Source: Linum tenue
Lineage: Eukaryota; Streptophyta; Magnoliopsida; Malpighiales; Linaceae
Assembly: GCA_946122785.1 (NCBI GenBank)
Contig: CAMGYJ010000008.1
Coordinates: 3,497,742-3,561,741 of the forward strand
Direction of reading: 5' to 3'
DNA length: 64,000 bases
The notes below the pieces were generated by a model. It did not search any database, had not been told where the DNA came from, and was given only the letters and a program-made list of their open reading frames with translations. The translations under genes were made by a program, and so were the position numbers. This document shows positions 1 to 13,200 of this stretch, in pieces (the first letter of the stretch is position 1; every line of letters begins with the position of its first letter).

Positions 1-125
1 CTGGAATTTAGGCTTGCTAGTTTGAACAATGACACTGAGTTGAGTTTCTAGATCCATAAATCGAATTTGAATCCTAAAGTTCATTGCTTTTCTCCGTCTG
101 AAATCTAGGGTAAACCTTTTTGTAG

Positions 126-813
126 CTGTTGGCCTTGACAGACATGGAAGCAGACCAACTTGACCCATTTGAAGCAACAGCTCGAGTCAATAAGTTCGTG
201 TTGCCTGAGTTCATTCTACAATGGATCTTATGCTTTCTCTTCCTCATCACGGGTCACTGGGTCATGGTTCTCATTTCACTCCCCATTGCCTGCTTTCATT
301 TGACGATGTAAGTACCGATCTAGCTATCTACATTGGGTGTCTGGTTGTTGTGTGTACTTTGTTGCTTTCGGGGTTATGAATCGATGTCTAGGGACTGAAA
401 CTCTTGAGCCATCCATAGAGAAGAATCATCTGATCCGGGTACTAGTTTCTGCTGTGTGGTCTAATTGTTTTTCTCTTGAATTGTGTGGATGTAGCTACTT
501 GAAAGGGAAGCATCTAATTGATGTCACTGAAGTGTTCCGGAGTCTTGATCGTGAGAAGAAGCATAGGGTGATCAAGCTAGGTATCTACTTGGTCTTCCTA
601 TGCATTACCATCTTCAGGTTAGACCTTCACTGCTGCTAAGTTAAATCATTGGTTTCTGGCATAGCGGTTTTTCAGTGACCATTTGTGTTAGTTTATGGTC
701 CTTCGTTCATCACGGCTAGTGGTGCTGATGAGAAATCAAACATTTACAGGGTGGCTCTGGTCAAGTTTGATACTCTGAGAAATGCAGCAGCCGATCCCGT
801 GTATTTCAGGTGA
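126..813 (+). CDS. Cornichon family protein, 3' part (5' exon outside window)
   Basis: Cornichon proteins are small ER/Golgi membrane proteins that act as COPII cargo receptors for other membrane proteins. Exons are 126-307, 495-617 and 750-813, all with GT-AG borders and consistent phase, giving 122 residues plus a TGA stop. The translation shows family landmarks: a D-P-F-E-A-T-A-R-V-N stretch, VLPEFILQ, a hydrophobic segment with LLTGHW-like LITGHW, then HLIDVTEVF and REKKHRVIKLG before a last hydrophobic segment. The N-terminal membrane segment of the family is missing. Bases 1-125 read as intron ending in a T-rich tract and TAG, so the first exon must lie left of the window. The C-terminal tail (about 20 residues after ITIFR) does not resemble the tails I know, so the last exon is less certain than the other two. 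Confidence 0.85.
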
Positions 814-1619
814 TCAATGGTAGCTGGTTGATGACAGTGCTTATGAGAGAGATGCTGTTGGTACATATTTCTGGTACTGCAGCTGCCCACCTCACTGTTG
901 TTAGATAGAGGAACTCGTTAACTATGTTTGTGTGGCTTATTTATTTGAGAAGATATGGAAGTGTTGGCCATGAAATGGACAAGCTTTTGTTAGAATGTTG
1001 TACTTAAGCTTAGTTCTAATCTTACGTGTGAAAGCTCTGAACTTCCTGATATAAGTTGATTGGTATTTATACACAAAGAAGTTTATTATGATAAGTGCTA
1101 GGGATTCGTGATTATGCTAATGGCCTTCAACTTGGAAAGGAGAAGAAGTTGTTGAAGCAAAACAGGTATGATAAGAACACCAGCACCTTGATCCTTAATG
1201 GCCATGAGACGAACTATGAGTTGCAAAAGAAGATTGGATTTGCTATGAGATGCATGGCACCGAGATTAAACAAAACAAAGCCCTCAACAATTTAATTATA
1301 ATAATCTCTCATCAATTGGCCAAAAGGAATGATAAGAGGAAAATGATATCACCCTGTAAGATGCCATAGTGCGTTTTCAACCAAAATTAACTGAATCTCG
1401 AAGCAAAGAACAGAGCGCATCTTTCACATATATCATGGGACATCGAATAATATGTATAATTCTTAAAAAAAAAAGAATAATATGTAAAAGACTCAAAAGT
1501 TAGTATATTTTCCGTCATTGTTTCCAATTATTGGGTAAATTCCCAAAATATTGTTTTTTTTTTTATTTACCACCAATGTGGTTTTGAATATATTTACACG
1601 AAGATTGTGTTATTGTGGG
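814..1619. other. 3' flank of cornichon gene and intergenic DNA
   Basis: This is AT-rich DNA after the cornichon stop, probably including its 3' UTR. A 66-codon open frame at 1095-1295 is lysine-rich and matches no family I recognise. I see no RNA gene or mobile element here. A short direct repeat of GAATAATATGTA flanks an A-run near 1450-1490. Confidence 0.4.
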
Positions 1620-2109
1620 GGAAGAAGTGTGGGCTCGCGCGAGACTCAAATTCAAACGTTAAAAATGTTGATCCAAACAGGACATCAGCGGACCCGCGTC
1701 AGACTCATGCGAATGCGCGAAAATAAAAAACCCACGTCAGTCTTGTGCAAGAACACACCCTCCCTCTTTCTTATCTCTTTATCTTCTTCTCCCAATCTCC
1801 CGCAGCGACGCACGCCTCACCACAAAAACCCCCCAGACCCAAAAACCCCACCCACCATCGTGACACAGCGCCGACCACTCCTCCTCTCACCCAGTCTGAC
1901 GCGGGTCCACCCCGCTTTCCCGCGGAACCGCCTTCGCCAACACGGAAACAGGCGAGTCTCAAGCGGAAGCGCCGGAGGAAGAGGCCGGCGAAGAAAACCA
2001 GATCTGGTTTGTTTGGGAGTTTTTGATGTCTGACTCCGACAAAGATCAGGCAACCACCGGAGGAAGAGGTCGTGGAAGAGGACAGCAGGCATCCCCATTT
2101 CAATCTTAA
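1620..2109 (+). other. GC-rich promoter/first-exon-like patch with small ORF
   Basis: About 450 bases are much richer in G+C and CpG than their surroundings. A pyrimidine-rich stretch near 1755-1870 looks like a plant 5' UTR. An ATG at 2026 opens a 27-codon frame ending at 2109 that reads MSDSDKDQATTGGRGRGRGQ and then ends in ASPFQS. Overlapping frames encode basic runs (KRKRRRKRPAKK), which I take to be composition shadows. No donor site and downstream exon could be linked to it. It may be the first exon of an unrecognised gene, a truncated gene, or a short RGG peptide gene. Confidence 0.3.
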
Positions 2110-2986
2110 CACCAAATTCATTAAACCTCAGAGCAACATCCCCATTCCTGTATTTTTCATATGCAACCTGACATCATGATGGAGTTCAATGATGGTGTTT
2201 TTTTTTTAATATTGGGATAAATTTGGTTGTAAATGTGTTCTCGATGACAAGGTTGGAAGATACTAGATGGTTATGTTTTGTCATTTCTACTTAATTTAGG
2301 GGTAGCTTGGGTCATAGTTTAGGAGAGAAAACCCTATACTAGATTTTTATTTCTGAAAACCCTAATTTTTATTTTTATTTTCTTTGATTACAGTTAGGGT
2401 TGTATGTGAAAATTTAAATCCTCTATCACTTGGGTCATAGTTTAGGAGAAGAGTTGGGCAGAGTAGAGGAGCAATATATAGAGCAACAAAGGAAAAGGTT
2501 GTTGTTGCCAGAATGGTGAACTGCGATGTCCGGCGACGGCGGAGGAGTGGGGGAGTAGTAGGCTAGCCGTAGATATTCATCGGACCCTTGCGCGACGTTG
2601 GAGGACAACTTTTTGCCGGAGTTGTCGATGATAAAAATGGACAGTGGTGAAGGTATACGAAGAGTTGGAGACAATAAATATTGAAAGGATGAGATTCCTA
2701 AAAACAAAGAAATTAAATTATTAGTTCATTTTCTATGTTTAAAATAATTATTTTATAAGTTAAAAAGAGGGATAATATAGTCATTTTGTTTGTCATTTAA
2801 CGGCCAATTGACGAGAATATTGACAGAAGGATATGTTTGTTACGTTGCAATAGTAAAAGGGCACGAAAGTGTAAAAAAATAATAGAAGGATATAAATATA
2901 ATTGTTAACTTACAATAGTAGAGAGGCATAAAATGCTATTAATGAAAGTTAAAAACATAAATAAAAATCTATTGCAAAAAAGAAAA
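2110..2986. other. AT-rich intergenic DNA with a 21-bp direct repeat
   Basis: No convincing gene is present. A 21-bp sequence starting CTTGGGTCATAGTTTAGGAG occurs at 2306-2326 and again at 2429-2449. A minus-strand open frame at 2435-2707 has no recognisable domain. Confidence 0.4.
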
Positions 2987-2995
2987 ACAGAAATA
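2987..2995. repeat. 9-bp target-site duplication, left copy
   Basis: ACAGAAATA, repeated exactly at 3954-3962 on the other side of the Mutator-like element. Confidence 0.8.
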
Positions 2996-3953
2996 GGGGT
3001 GGAAGTGCTATAATATTCACGTTTGGTCACTAAAAGAATTTTATTCCATTCTCGGTCACTGAAAGTGGTTAACATTTCACGATTAGTCACTCTCTGTTAG
3101 TCTCCACTAATACCGTTAGTGATTTGCTGACGTGGCAACCAAAAATGCTGATTCGTCCAATTTTGACCCGCCACATCATCAAACTCGACCCGCCACCTCA
3201 ATTTAACCCTCAATGTCAGATTCCCCAACCCAACCCATGACCCGACCCTTCTTATTAACCCATTTTACCTCAAACTCAATTGGCCCAAATGAAAACCACA
3301 TTCCGACCCAACCTCTGGTCCCTTCTTCTCCACCGCCATCAACCTCTAATCCCCCCATCGCCATCAATCATCGCAACAGGATTCAACAATACTAGCGCCA
3401 ACCCCATCTCTAGCAGGCCTTCAAAAACAGCATTGAATGATGAGTTTTGCAGCAATGAAGATCTATATTCCTAGATCTAGAAACCCCGTCGACGGCGACC
3501 AAAAGGACATGGAAGAAGGAGCTTCAATCTTTCAAATCCAAATCCCAACCGAGAGGAGCGTTCAGTTTTGATCGCTGCATTCCAAACCACCTCCTAGATA
3601 TGTGAAGAAGTCAGACATGGTCTTTTCTTCTCGAGAAACGGCGGCGGCAGAGAGGCGAAGTAACATTACAGCTCCTGCTTCTTCCTAGAGATTGATTGCA
3701 TCGACGAAGAAGTCGGGGTCAACAACAGAATCCTCTGCTTGGTGGGGTTTATGACAAGACAGGTTAAGATTGGATGAATCAGCATTTCTGGTTGCCACAT
3801 CAGCAAACCACTAACGGTGTTAGTGGAGACTAACGGAGAGTGACCAATCGTGAAATATTAATTACTTTCAGTGATTACGATTGGAATAAAATTCTTTTAG
3901 TGACCAAACATGAATATTTTAGCACTTTCAATAACCAAACGTGCAATTTACCC
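2996..3953. mobile_element. Non-autonomous Mutator-like element (MULE MITE) with long TIRs
   Basis: The two ends are inverted copies of about 150 bp. The left arm (roughly 2996-3145) carries CGTTTGGTCACTAAAAGAAT, then GTGACT motifs and CTAATACCGTTAGTG. The right arm (roughly 3785-3953) carries the reverse complement of the same series. Both ends begin GGGT when read inward. The element is flanked by a perfect 9-bp direct repeat, ACAGAAATA, at 2987-2995 and 3954-3962, which is the Mutator target-site size. The left arm lacks about 20 bp present in the right arm just inside the terminus. The interior has no transposase. Short frames there read as low-complexity proline/asparagine-rich sequence. 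Confidence 0.85.
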
Positions 3954-3962
3954 ACAGAAATA
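3954..3962. repeat. 9-bp target-site duplication, right copy
   Basis: ACAGAAATA, the exact partner of 2987-2995. Confidence 0.8.
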
Positions 3963-4264
3963 TGAAAGCGTAGTGAGTAGTGACTAACTAGCGAAGACAC
4001 AAGCACAACTCCAGTCTCCACAAGGCAGGCAGTCAACAGTAGGGTTATTCTCGTGAATTTCTCCAGGACAATTTCCCATTTTACTTTCCCCGCCATTTGT
4101 TTCCCCTTTCCCTTTACTCCCCCAAAATTTCTTCCTCCGAATTTTAGGGCTCCGAACCCTCTTTAGCCCGCTCTGCAACTTCATAAGTCAGAATCTGTCC
4201 TTCCTCAACTTGCTCTCTTAATGCCCTCCCCCTTCGAACTGGAATTCCTCCGGTTAGTCCAGCT
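3963..4264 (+). promoter_or_regulatory. Promoter/5' UTR of SCC2
   Basis: This is the short interval between the Mutator-like element and the SCC2 start codon. From about 4075 it is pyrimidine-rich, as plant leaders often are. The transposon therefore lies about 310 bp upstream of the start codon and may form part of the promoter. No clear TATA box was seen. Confidence 0.4.
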
Positions 4265-7200
4265 ATGAGCAATCCGGCTGCTAACCCCGGCGGTTCTTCT
4301 TCGGGCTTCGGCTCCCAAGGCGTTGGCCTCTCCAACACTATACACTCGGAAGTTGCGCCATACTTGCCCTTACCATCGCTCCCGGTGTTCTGCGGCGCTT
4401 ATGATCCGGAACTCCGGCTGTTCGACGACCGCGGCGGTGGAGACCTTTGGTACTTGAATCGAAATGAAATTGTGGCTCAGTCTGCTAGAATTGCCAGTAT
4501 GCTTGGCGATACCGATGTTTCCTACCTGTAAGTGTTTTCTGTTGCTTATTCGAGCACAGGCTTAGTCGCCATTGCTTCTGAGCATGTAATAAGTTTAGTA
4601 AGCGAGGGAGTCAGAGTTAGTGATAATTCTAGTTCCTGCTAGTTGAATTTAGGTCTACTACTCGGTAGAAGTGCATTTCCCTGCTAGGGAGCGTAGTTAA
4701 GTTTGATTGCGTCTATTTGTAACATTGCTTCAAATCTTTGGTGGAGTCAAGTGGATTGACTTGAGAAATAGACTGTAAGGTTAGTGTGAGTCTTTGTGGC
4801 AATGCAGTAGTTATTGTGTCGTTTGAATGTGATGCAGTATTGTGATTAAGCTTTTGAGGCAACAAGTAGGAAACAAATATTTTTTTATTGTTGGTACCGA
4901 AAAAAAAAGCAATGCAGATGCTCAAACTATTGGGTAAGAGTTTGAAAAGTGCATTTTACATGCAGTTGAATAACTCGGAGAAGGTACATACAAACAGAAT
5001 CACCAATTGAATAGGAAGTGCCACGCGGCGTTGCATCTTTATAACTCGCACTTAAAGTGAGAATCGTGGGATATTCGTGTATCAAGAGTTAAATATGTCA
5101 TAAATATATCAGAAACTGTATTCAGATGCCGTTTTGGCTAAGAACACAGTTGTACCTGAGCTGCATTGTTTCCCAAGTCACATTTAGTGGCAACCAAACC
5201 ATGTTCAGGGAGCTTCAGTTGTTCTTCCTTCATCTGAAGTGAGCATCTGATGTTGGGATAGGATTGACTGTGTGACCTAATTTTGGAAAGTTTAATTTGG
5301 AGGACGGCTTTGACGTTTGGGCGTTTGTAATTTTGTGTTGCAACCTAGTCATTGGCTCTTGTTTGTGTTGCTGTTGAGATTGAATGCGATTGACCTTCCC
5401 TTTAAATCCATTATCCTGATAAACGTAGTTGATAAAGTTCTGGCTTGTGTTGAAGAACTTGAGTTGTCTACATCTGTCATTTTTGTTGTACTACTTTGAC
5501 GCTATTTATCCCTTTTTATTCAATCTCAGCCACCTTAGGAATGATGTGAGGCCGATGAGTTTGGATAATGTGGTACCTTTGGAACTTCATGACCAGATTC
5601 TACGGCGCAATCCTGAAGCATATGAGCATCCCACTCATGGTAAACAAAGATTGTAGCTTCCCTCTTTCAAGTATTTTTGCATGTAAATAAGCTTCGTTCC
5701 TATGTTGAGGCACATGTTTCCAATAGTTGAGCAATTGTAATCTGTTTTCAAATCTAGTGGGCAGGGAGAATTCAAATAGAATGTTCTGTGGATTCGTCAT
5801 AATGGGATTTTTCAGGCTGTGTCATTTCCCTGAAATTAGAATAGGAGAAATCAATAGGAAGACTGCTTTGGCATCTTTAATTGGATGCAGAAACTTGGTA
5901 TATGGTCAAGTGATATTCTTAGGCTAAATTGGCTCACCCTTGCTTAACATAACTATGCTTTGTATGAAACACTTAGTTTTGTTCTCGTTGTGGTGTATTG
6001 CATTTGTTCAAGTTTCTCAAGTAAGGAGCAAATTTCTGGAAATGCAGCCTTGGAAAACAAGCCTGTTCATGTTGAGCCTAGCAACCTTGTTCCGCCTAAA
6101 GTGCAAAATGGCAATGATCAGCAAAGCCGCCAGAGTAGCTCTACGCCTAATGTAGGTATCTGAGATGAGTTTATATTAAGCATTTGCTGCTATGGTCATT
6201 CTTATGCAAAGGAATATTGCAGGATACTGATTCATCTATGAGAAAACCAAAAGGTAAGAGGAAAGGCAGTGTGGCACCAGTGTCAGTAGAAGTGAGTGAC
6301 CCTTCTGAGCTTGAACCAAGTGACCCTTCTGAACTACAGGGTAGGCATTATAATAAGATTTTGGTCTTTCGCACATGTTATATTTGACAGTAAGGTATTC
6401 ATAAAAAAATAAAAATTCCACACTAATACTCATTGGCCTGTCCTTGTTCAGATGCTACTATTAGGAACTTCTGTGATATACTGGAGGAATTCTGTGGCAA
6501 AGCTGAAGTTGCAAATGATGAACGGGATGAAGTGGATTGGTTGGCGTTACCTGCTAGTGATATTAGATTCCTTGTTAATGAAATCATGTTACTTCGTGGA
6601 AAGAAACTTCTACATTTGGTCCCACTTGAGGCCCTTGTAAGATTGTTACAGATTCTAGACCATCAGATACATCGAGCAGAAGGCATATCAATAGACCAAT
6701 TGGACCATGTAAGTTTCCTCAACTACTTCTGATTAATACAGTGTTTGTTTGCTCTAATTCCGGTCCAAAATGTTGGGTTGGTTTGGGATCTTGATCACCT
6801 GGAATCAAAAGGCATTAAAACAAATATCTGTTATAATTTGCCAGTTGGGAGAGAACTGGTGGGTCATTGGGCAGATCCGATGCCTAGGCCAAATTGCTGA
6901 AATGTTATGGATATCTAGTTTTGATTGGTACCCGAGAAAGGTCCTCCAATCCCTAATCCACCCTCCATATCTCCCTTGAGTGACGTGTCTTCGAGTCATA
7001 TCTTCCACAGCCTTCTCTTGTAGACATGTGTCTTTCTTAACATATCTGAGTGGAAAGATGAATTACTTTTTAAAATGCATTTTTATTTTTCTGTTATTGG
7101 CATTGTATTACGCTTAGTATTTTGTTTTATAGTTTTTATATATTATCACTTTCCAATTTAGTGGCGATTGTTAAATTCGCAATACCTTATGTTTTAGCCG

Positions 7201-10200
7201 TATCTTATATCAAAATATAAACTACAAATAAAAGAAACACAGAAAAATACACAATAAGGATGAACATGTGATCGCACATAAAACTAGCTTTTTATTTCTT
7301 TTTTGTGGAAAATATTTCTTAATTGATAGATTAGGTATTTTTCATGTATTTCCTGGAAACTGTGTAACCTGCAATGAACCAAAACCCCACCTGAAGTTTT
7401 AGTTTTGGGGCCAATTTGATGGTGGTGACCTATCAACCAAATTATGTAATCTGAATTGACTCGTGCTTGTGGTTACTTGACCAAATTATTTAATCCAACC
7501 CATTTGCTCTCTCTAGGAATATTATTAGTTGTTAACTTCCTTGAGAAGTTTCAAGTTATTCTTCCAATTAATTTTTACTATATTTCTTCAACATGGTCAT
7601 TGCATGGTTCGTGCTCTCCTTTTGGATTTGGGACTCTTTGTGAATCAGATTGCTAGAGGAGACATTTTCTTCAACTAAAATGAAGTCTTGTTGATTTAGT
7701 TTCTTATATGCTCACCGCTATGTTCTCACAGGCTGGTATGCTTAATGTGTGATTGTGCCTTTTTAACTGAAGATTATTTGCGCTACGTTTCATGATGTTG
7801 TTCTTGTTACTTTATTTTCCCTACCTTTTGTTTTCATGAAAAGTGTGTTTCGCTTCAACTGTTGCAGTCGGGCTCAGATGCAGTCTCTTACGTCTTTTCT
7901 GCGTTGGAGTCTATCCATGCAGCTCTAGCTGTAATGGCTCACAATAGCATGCCAAAACAGCTCTACAAAGAAGAGGTGCATTTTCTTTTTGGCTTCAATT
8001 TTCAGATCCCATTGAAACTGAATGTCCTGTAATTTTGTTTCCTGTGCTATTTTTCCTTCACGTTCACGCTCTTTTCTACTCAAGTTTTTGGGCTATTTAG
8101 ATCTATTGATGGGTTGAGGTTTTTTCTTGCCAGCTCATTGAAAGGATTCTGGAGTTCTCTAAGCATCAGATATTGGGTATTTTGTCAGCTTATGATCCAG
8201 CATTTCGGGCTTTGCACAAGCCAAACGAACCCGAAGCATATGAAGGTGGGCCGTTGATATTGGATGGGGATGGCTTTCCTTGGTTTTCTTCCTTTGGACC
8301 ATTTATCAATATATATATACTTGGCAGGCTGTGGTAACTCAAACCTTAAAAGGACTCATGTATAATGATAGATGGTGTTCTATAGTACCCTATTATGTCC
8401 TTTCTTCTTTATCTTTATTAATTAATATGTATCTATAAATCCTGAACAATTTTACTGATTACAGACGTATGTTTATTCTGAATATGTAGTAATTGGATTT
8501 CCTTCTTTTTGCTAATCAGGTGATGAGAATGAAGACCCTGAGGCTGATTACTGTCGATCAGGCAAGAGAAGGCGTGTTCAGAAGAGTGTGAAACTAAAGA
8601 AATCAGCTTACAATAAGTGTGTTCTTTGTTTGTCAATCTGCTTTGAAATTGTCATTCAATTTCCCCCCCATTTCGCAGCAACGTTCTTCTAATAATTTGC
8701 TCTTTCTTTGCCCTCTTTTATAGGGTCAACAGTGCCATGAATACAATTCTACAGAAACTTTGCACTATTATTGGTTTATTGAAGGATCTGTTGTCGATAG
8801 AGAGGTTATCAGATAGTTGCATTTTACAATTAGTGAAGACCAGCTTTACAACACTTGTGGTTGACAATGTTCAACTCCTGCAGCTGAAGGCAATGAGCCT
8901 ACTTTGTGGGGTAGAGATCTGTATACTGTTGTTGAGAGCTTGTGCATTTTAATTTTTACCCAAGTACATGTACTTATGCACTCATACAATGTCTAGATCA
9001 CATTGTTATGGTAGATGATTTAGTAAGTCTCATTTGACTTCTTCTATCTTAATGCAGATATTCTTGTCATACACACAACATCGATCCTATATTGTTGATG
9101 AGTTGGTTCAGCTGCTCTGGAAGCTACCTGTCTCAAAGCGAGCCCTCCGATCCTATCACTTGCCTGATGAAGATCAAAAGCAGATTCAGATGGTCACTGC
9201 TTTGCTAATTCAATTGGTACACAGTAGTGCAAACCTTCCTGAAGCTTTAAGGCACGCGACGACTGGTCATTCCATCCTGGAAGTCTCTTTGGATGCTACT
9301 TACATCTCTAAATGCCATGAAGCTATAACGGAAACATGCTGTCTTTTCTGGACTCGTGTACTTCAGCGATTTACGGCTGTGAAAGCTCAGGATTCTGCTG
9401 AACTGAAGCTTCTCATGGAAAACCTTGTTACAGACTTACTGACCACTCTGAACTTACCTGAGTACCCTGCTTCAGCTCTCATTCTGGAGGTGAGATATAG
9501 AGATATGTTGCATTTACATGGATCATGATAACTTTTCTTCTACTAAAGATTGTGAATTGCAGGTACTCTGTGTCTTATTACTGCAAAATGCTGGTCTAAA
9601 ATCCAAGGATGTTTCTGCGCGATCTATGGCAATTGATCTTCTTGGCATGATTGCCACAAGTTTGAAGCATGATTCTGTCAGTTGCCGCCAGGAGAAATTT
9701 TGGATCTTACAAGCATTAGACAGTGAAGATGACGTGGGTTGTAGTTTCCCAAAAGATGCATGCTGTGTTTGCTTAGATAGAAGAGTTGGGAAAGCACTGT
9801 TCATGTGTCAAGGTTGCAACAGATTGTTTCATTCTGATTGCACAGGTGGCAGAGAATGTGAAGCCAATCAGAATTGGCATTGTCAGATTTGTCTGTGCAA
9901 GAAGCAGCTTATGGTGTTACAGTCATTCTGTAACATGCAGTGCAAAGATAATGGGAGAGCAAACAGATATGGATCTGCTAAAAGTTTCGAAACTGCTAAT
10001 ATGGTCACAAAAATTGAAATTATTCAACAGACGCTTTTAAACTTCCTCCAAGATTCTGTTTCTGCTGATGATATGCATCAGTTCATCGGCTGGTTTGTAC
10101 TTGAATAGTCCTTCATCTCTTTCCCAGACAATTTGTATATATTATCAGTTTAAAAAGACAATCCATGTGCAGGTTCTATATGTGCCTTTGGTACAAGGAT

Positions 10201-13200
10201 GATTCAAAATCTGAGCAGAGGTTGACTTATGACATCACGAGGCTAAAATCAAATCTTGTTGTGCGTGATTCTGGTACTAGCCATTCCATGCTAACGAGGG
10301 ACTCGATGAAGAAGATTACGTTAGCACTGGGACAAAATAGTTCTTTTGCTCGAGGGTTTGACAAAATTCTTCATATGCTTCTGGTGGGTGAGATTGTACT
10401 TTAGCTGTTCTCATCATTGAGTAGACTTTAGTCTTACATGTGTACTATTTGCAGGCAAGTTTAAGGGAGAACTCTCCTGTAATCAGGGCCAAGGCACTGC
10501 GAGCTGTAAGATAGAGTTGCAATTCAAGCACCAGCTCAATTTTAATTTATTATGTTACTTCTGTGATGCAATTTCTTAATTCTTTGTCTTTCTTCTTCGT
10601 GTGCTTTTAATGGGAATAGGTCAGCATTATAGTAGAAACTGATCCAGAGGTCTTACGCGATAAATCCGTTCAATTAGCCGTAGAGGGAAGATTTTGTGAT
10701 TCTGCAATTTCTGTTAGGGAAGCTGCATTGGAACTGGTAGGAAGGCATATTGCTTCACATCCTGATGTTGGCCTGCAGGTAGGCTGATTTATTTTGTTAC
10801 TTTCTTTGTATAAATGCACTATTGATTGTACCCAGCTTTTCACTTTGAAAATGTTGGTGTCATGCAGTACTTTGAGAAGGTTGCTGAGAGGATCAAAGAC
10901 ACTGGAGTTAGCGTCCGAAAGAGGGCCATCAAAATTATCAGAGATATGTGCACTTCAAACGCCAACTTCACTCAATTTACGACTGCTTGCATTGAGATAA
11001 TTTCTCGTGTTAGTGACGATGAATCAAGTATTCAGGTAACTTAGATGGAAATGAGATTTGTTAAATTATCAGGGAAATTTTTGGTATACACTACGATTAT
11101 CTCCAGCAGCATTAATTTTTTCTTTTTATCTCTGGGTTCATGAATATGTTTATGATGTATGAAAAAATCCATAATACCTTACTGCTGTGGCTTATTTGTA
11201 ATTCTTATTTGCACTCAGGATCTCGTCTGCAAGACATTTTTCGAGTTATGGTTTCAGGAACCTTCTGGTGTGCAGACAACGTTTTCTGGGGATGGTAGTT
11301 CTGTACCTTTGGAGGTGGCTAAGAAGACTGAGCAGATTGTTGAAATGCTGCGGAGGATGGCGAATAATCACCTCCTTGTCACTGTTGTTAAGCGCAACCT
11401 AGCCCTTGATTTTTTCCCCCAGTCTGCTAAAGCTGTTGGGATCAATCCCATGTCACTTGCATCTGTTCGCAAGCGATGTGAGCTAATGTGCAAGTGCATA
11501 CTAGAAAGGATACTGCAGGTATTGGCATTGGCTTTATATGCATATGCTTAATTATTTCATATATGAATACTCTTCTAAATACTACCAGGTGGAGGAAATG
11601 AATAACACTGAAGAGGAGGTGCAAACTCTGCCATACGTGCTGGCCTTACATTCATTCTGTGTGGTGGATCCAACCCTTTGCGTGCCATCTTCTGACCCAT
11701 CTCAATTTGTTGTCACGCTGCAGCCTTATCTTAAGACTCAGGTTGTATTATTATTTATTATCATTTGCTACTGCATTTCGTCTTTCAGCAATATGGGTGA
11801 TAAAATGTATTTGTATATTAGTTTAGTTGTCTGCTTGAGATTGGTATGACATGTGGATATGGGGGCTGCTGTACCTGTTTGTCAATCTGAGGGTGGTAGG
11901 TACTTGGGTCAACTGGGTTGGCAACTTTGTAGATCATGTATGAACATTCATCTTTCAAGGTTAAGATCAGACAAGACTAATTATTTACATCTTTGCTAAT
12001 CAAGTGCTGCAACCTAGTGGTTGGTTAAAATTTGGGCTTTCCTAGTGCATTGGCAAAGATAGATATGCTCAAGTAGGGAAAACTCCGCTACTTGATTTTG
12101 CGGCAGACTTGGGGTTAAAAGTGTGGAAGCAAGCTGATTACAGACATTTAAGCTGCTGATTTGGCATCAAGCCACAGAATAATATTTAGTTCTTGGATGT
12201 TAAAGATGGAAACAAAGAACTGGATTTGAGATTAAGTCACTGCAATAACTAGCTCAGTGACTCCAACCATTGGGGTAATGCTTCAGCTGATATGGCTTCT
12301 GTTTGTGTGCAGGTTGATAACCGAGTTGTTGCACAGTTTCTGGAGAGTATAATCTTCATAATTGATTCAGTACTTCCCTTGATAAGGAAGTTGACATCAA
12401 GTATTGTTGAAGAACTCGAGCAAGACTTGAAACAAATGATCGGGCGGCACTCATTTTTGACAGTGGTGCATGCTTGCATCAAGTAATTTCAACTACTCGT
12501 TTTCTTCTCGTAATGGTCACATTGATGTTTTTTTATCACCTATTGATGGTTTATAGTTATGAACATTTATTGTTTGATTTCATTTGCTGTTCGCTGACCT
12601 TTGCATGCATTGTGAATGGATTTGGCTGTCGATATGGATGATAAAAGCTGGTATTTACTTTTTGCAAGAAGCTGGTCTCCTTTAATTCATCTTTGAGGGG
12701 CTTCTACATTTTCAGGAATTTATCTCCTGCTGTCATTTTTTGCAGCTATTTAAATCTAATTTTCTATTTACGGCAATATTATGGACACTATTACATGTGC
12801 ACTATGCAAAAACATGCTTGTAATTGAAGCTTCATAAGCCCTTTGAAATTGCGTATTATTACACTGTATGACCACGTTTATATGTGTAGCAACTTTAGAT
12901 TGATAAGTTCATTGCTTTGAACCCAAAAAATTTAATCCTGTAGGGCTAAGCATTTCTTCTTGATCATTGACTTTGCAGATCAACACTGTTGTGTGTTTCT
13001 ACTTTGCATTCCAGATGTGCATGATCCTTTTATTAAATTGTTAATGTAGATAGTTAAATGCTCCTCTACTTGTAGGTGTCTGTGTACGTTGAGTAAGGTT
13101 TCTGGAAAAGGGGCTAGTGTTATTGAATTCCTCATACAGGTTTTCTTCAGGCGCCTTGATGCTCAAACAATTGAGAACAAACAGGTTGGTGGATTTAGCA

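Noticed and set aside
1095..1295. 66-codon Lys-rich ORF after the cornichon gene
   Set aside because: No family resemblance, splice context or leader; probably chance.
1551..2033. 160-codon ORF and overlapping Arg/Pro-rich frames
   Set aside because: Composition artefact of a GC-rich leader. Several frames are open at once on both strands and none shows a domain.
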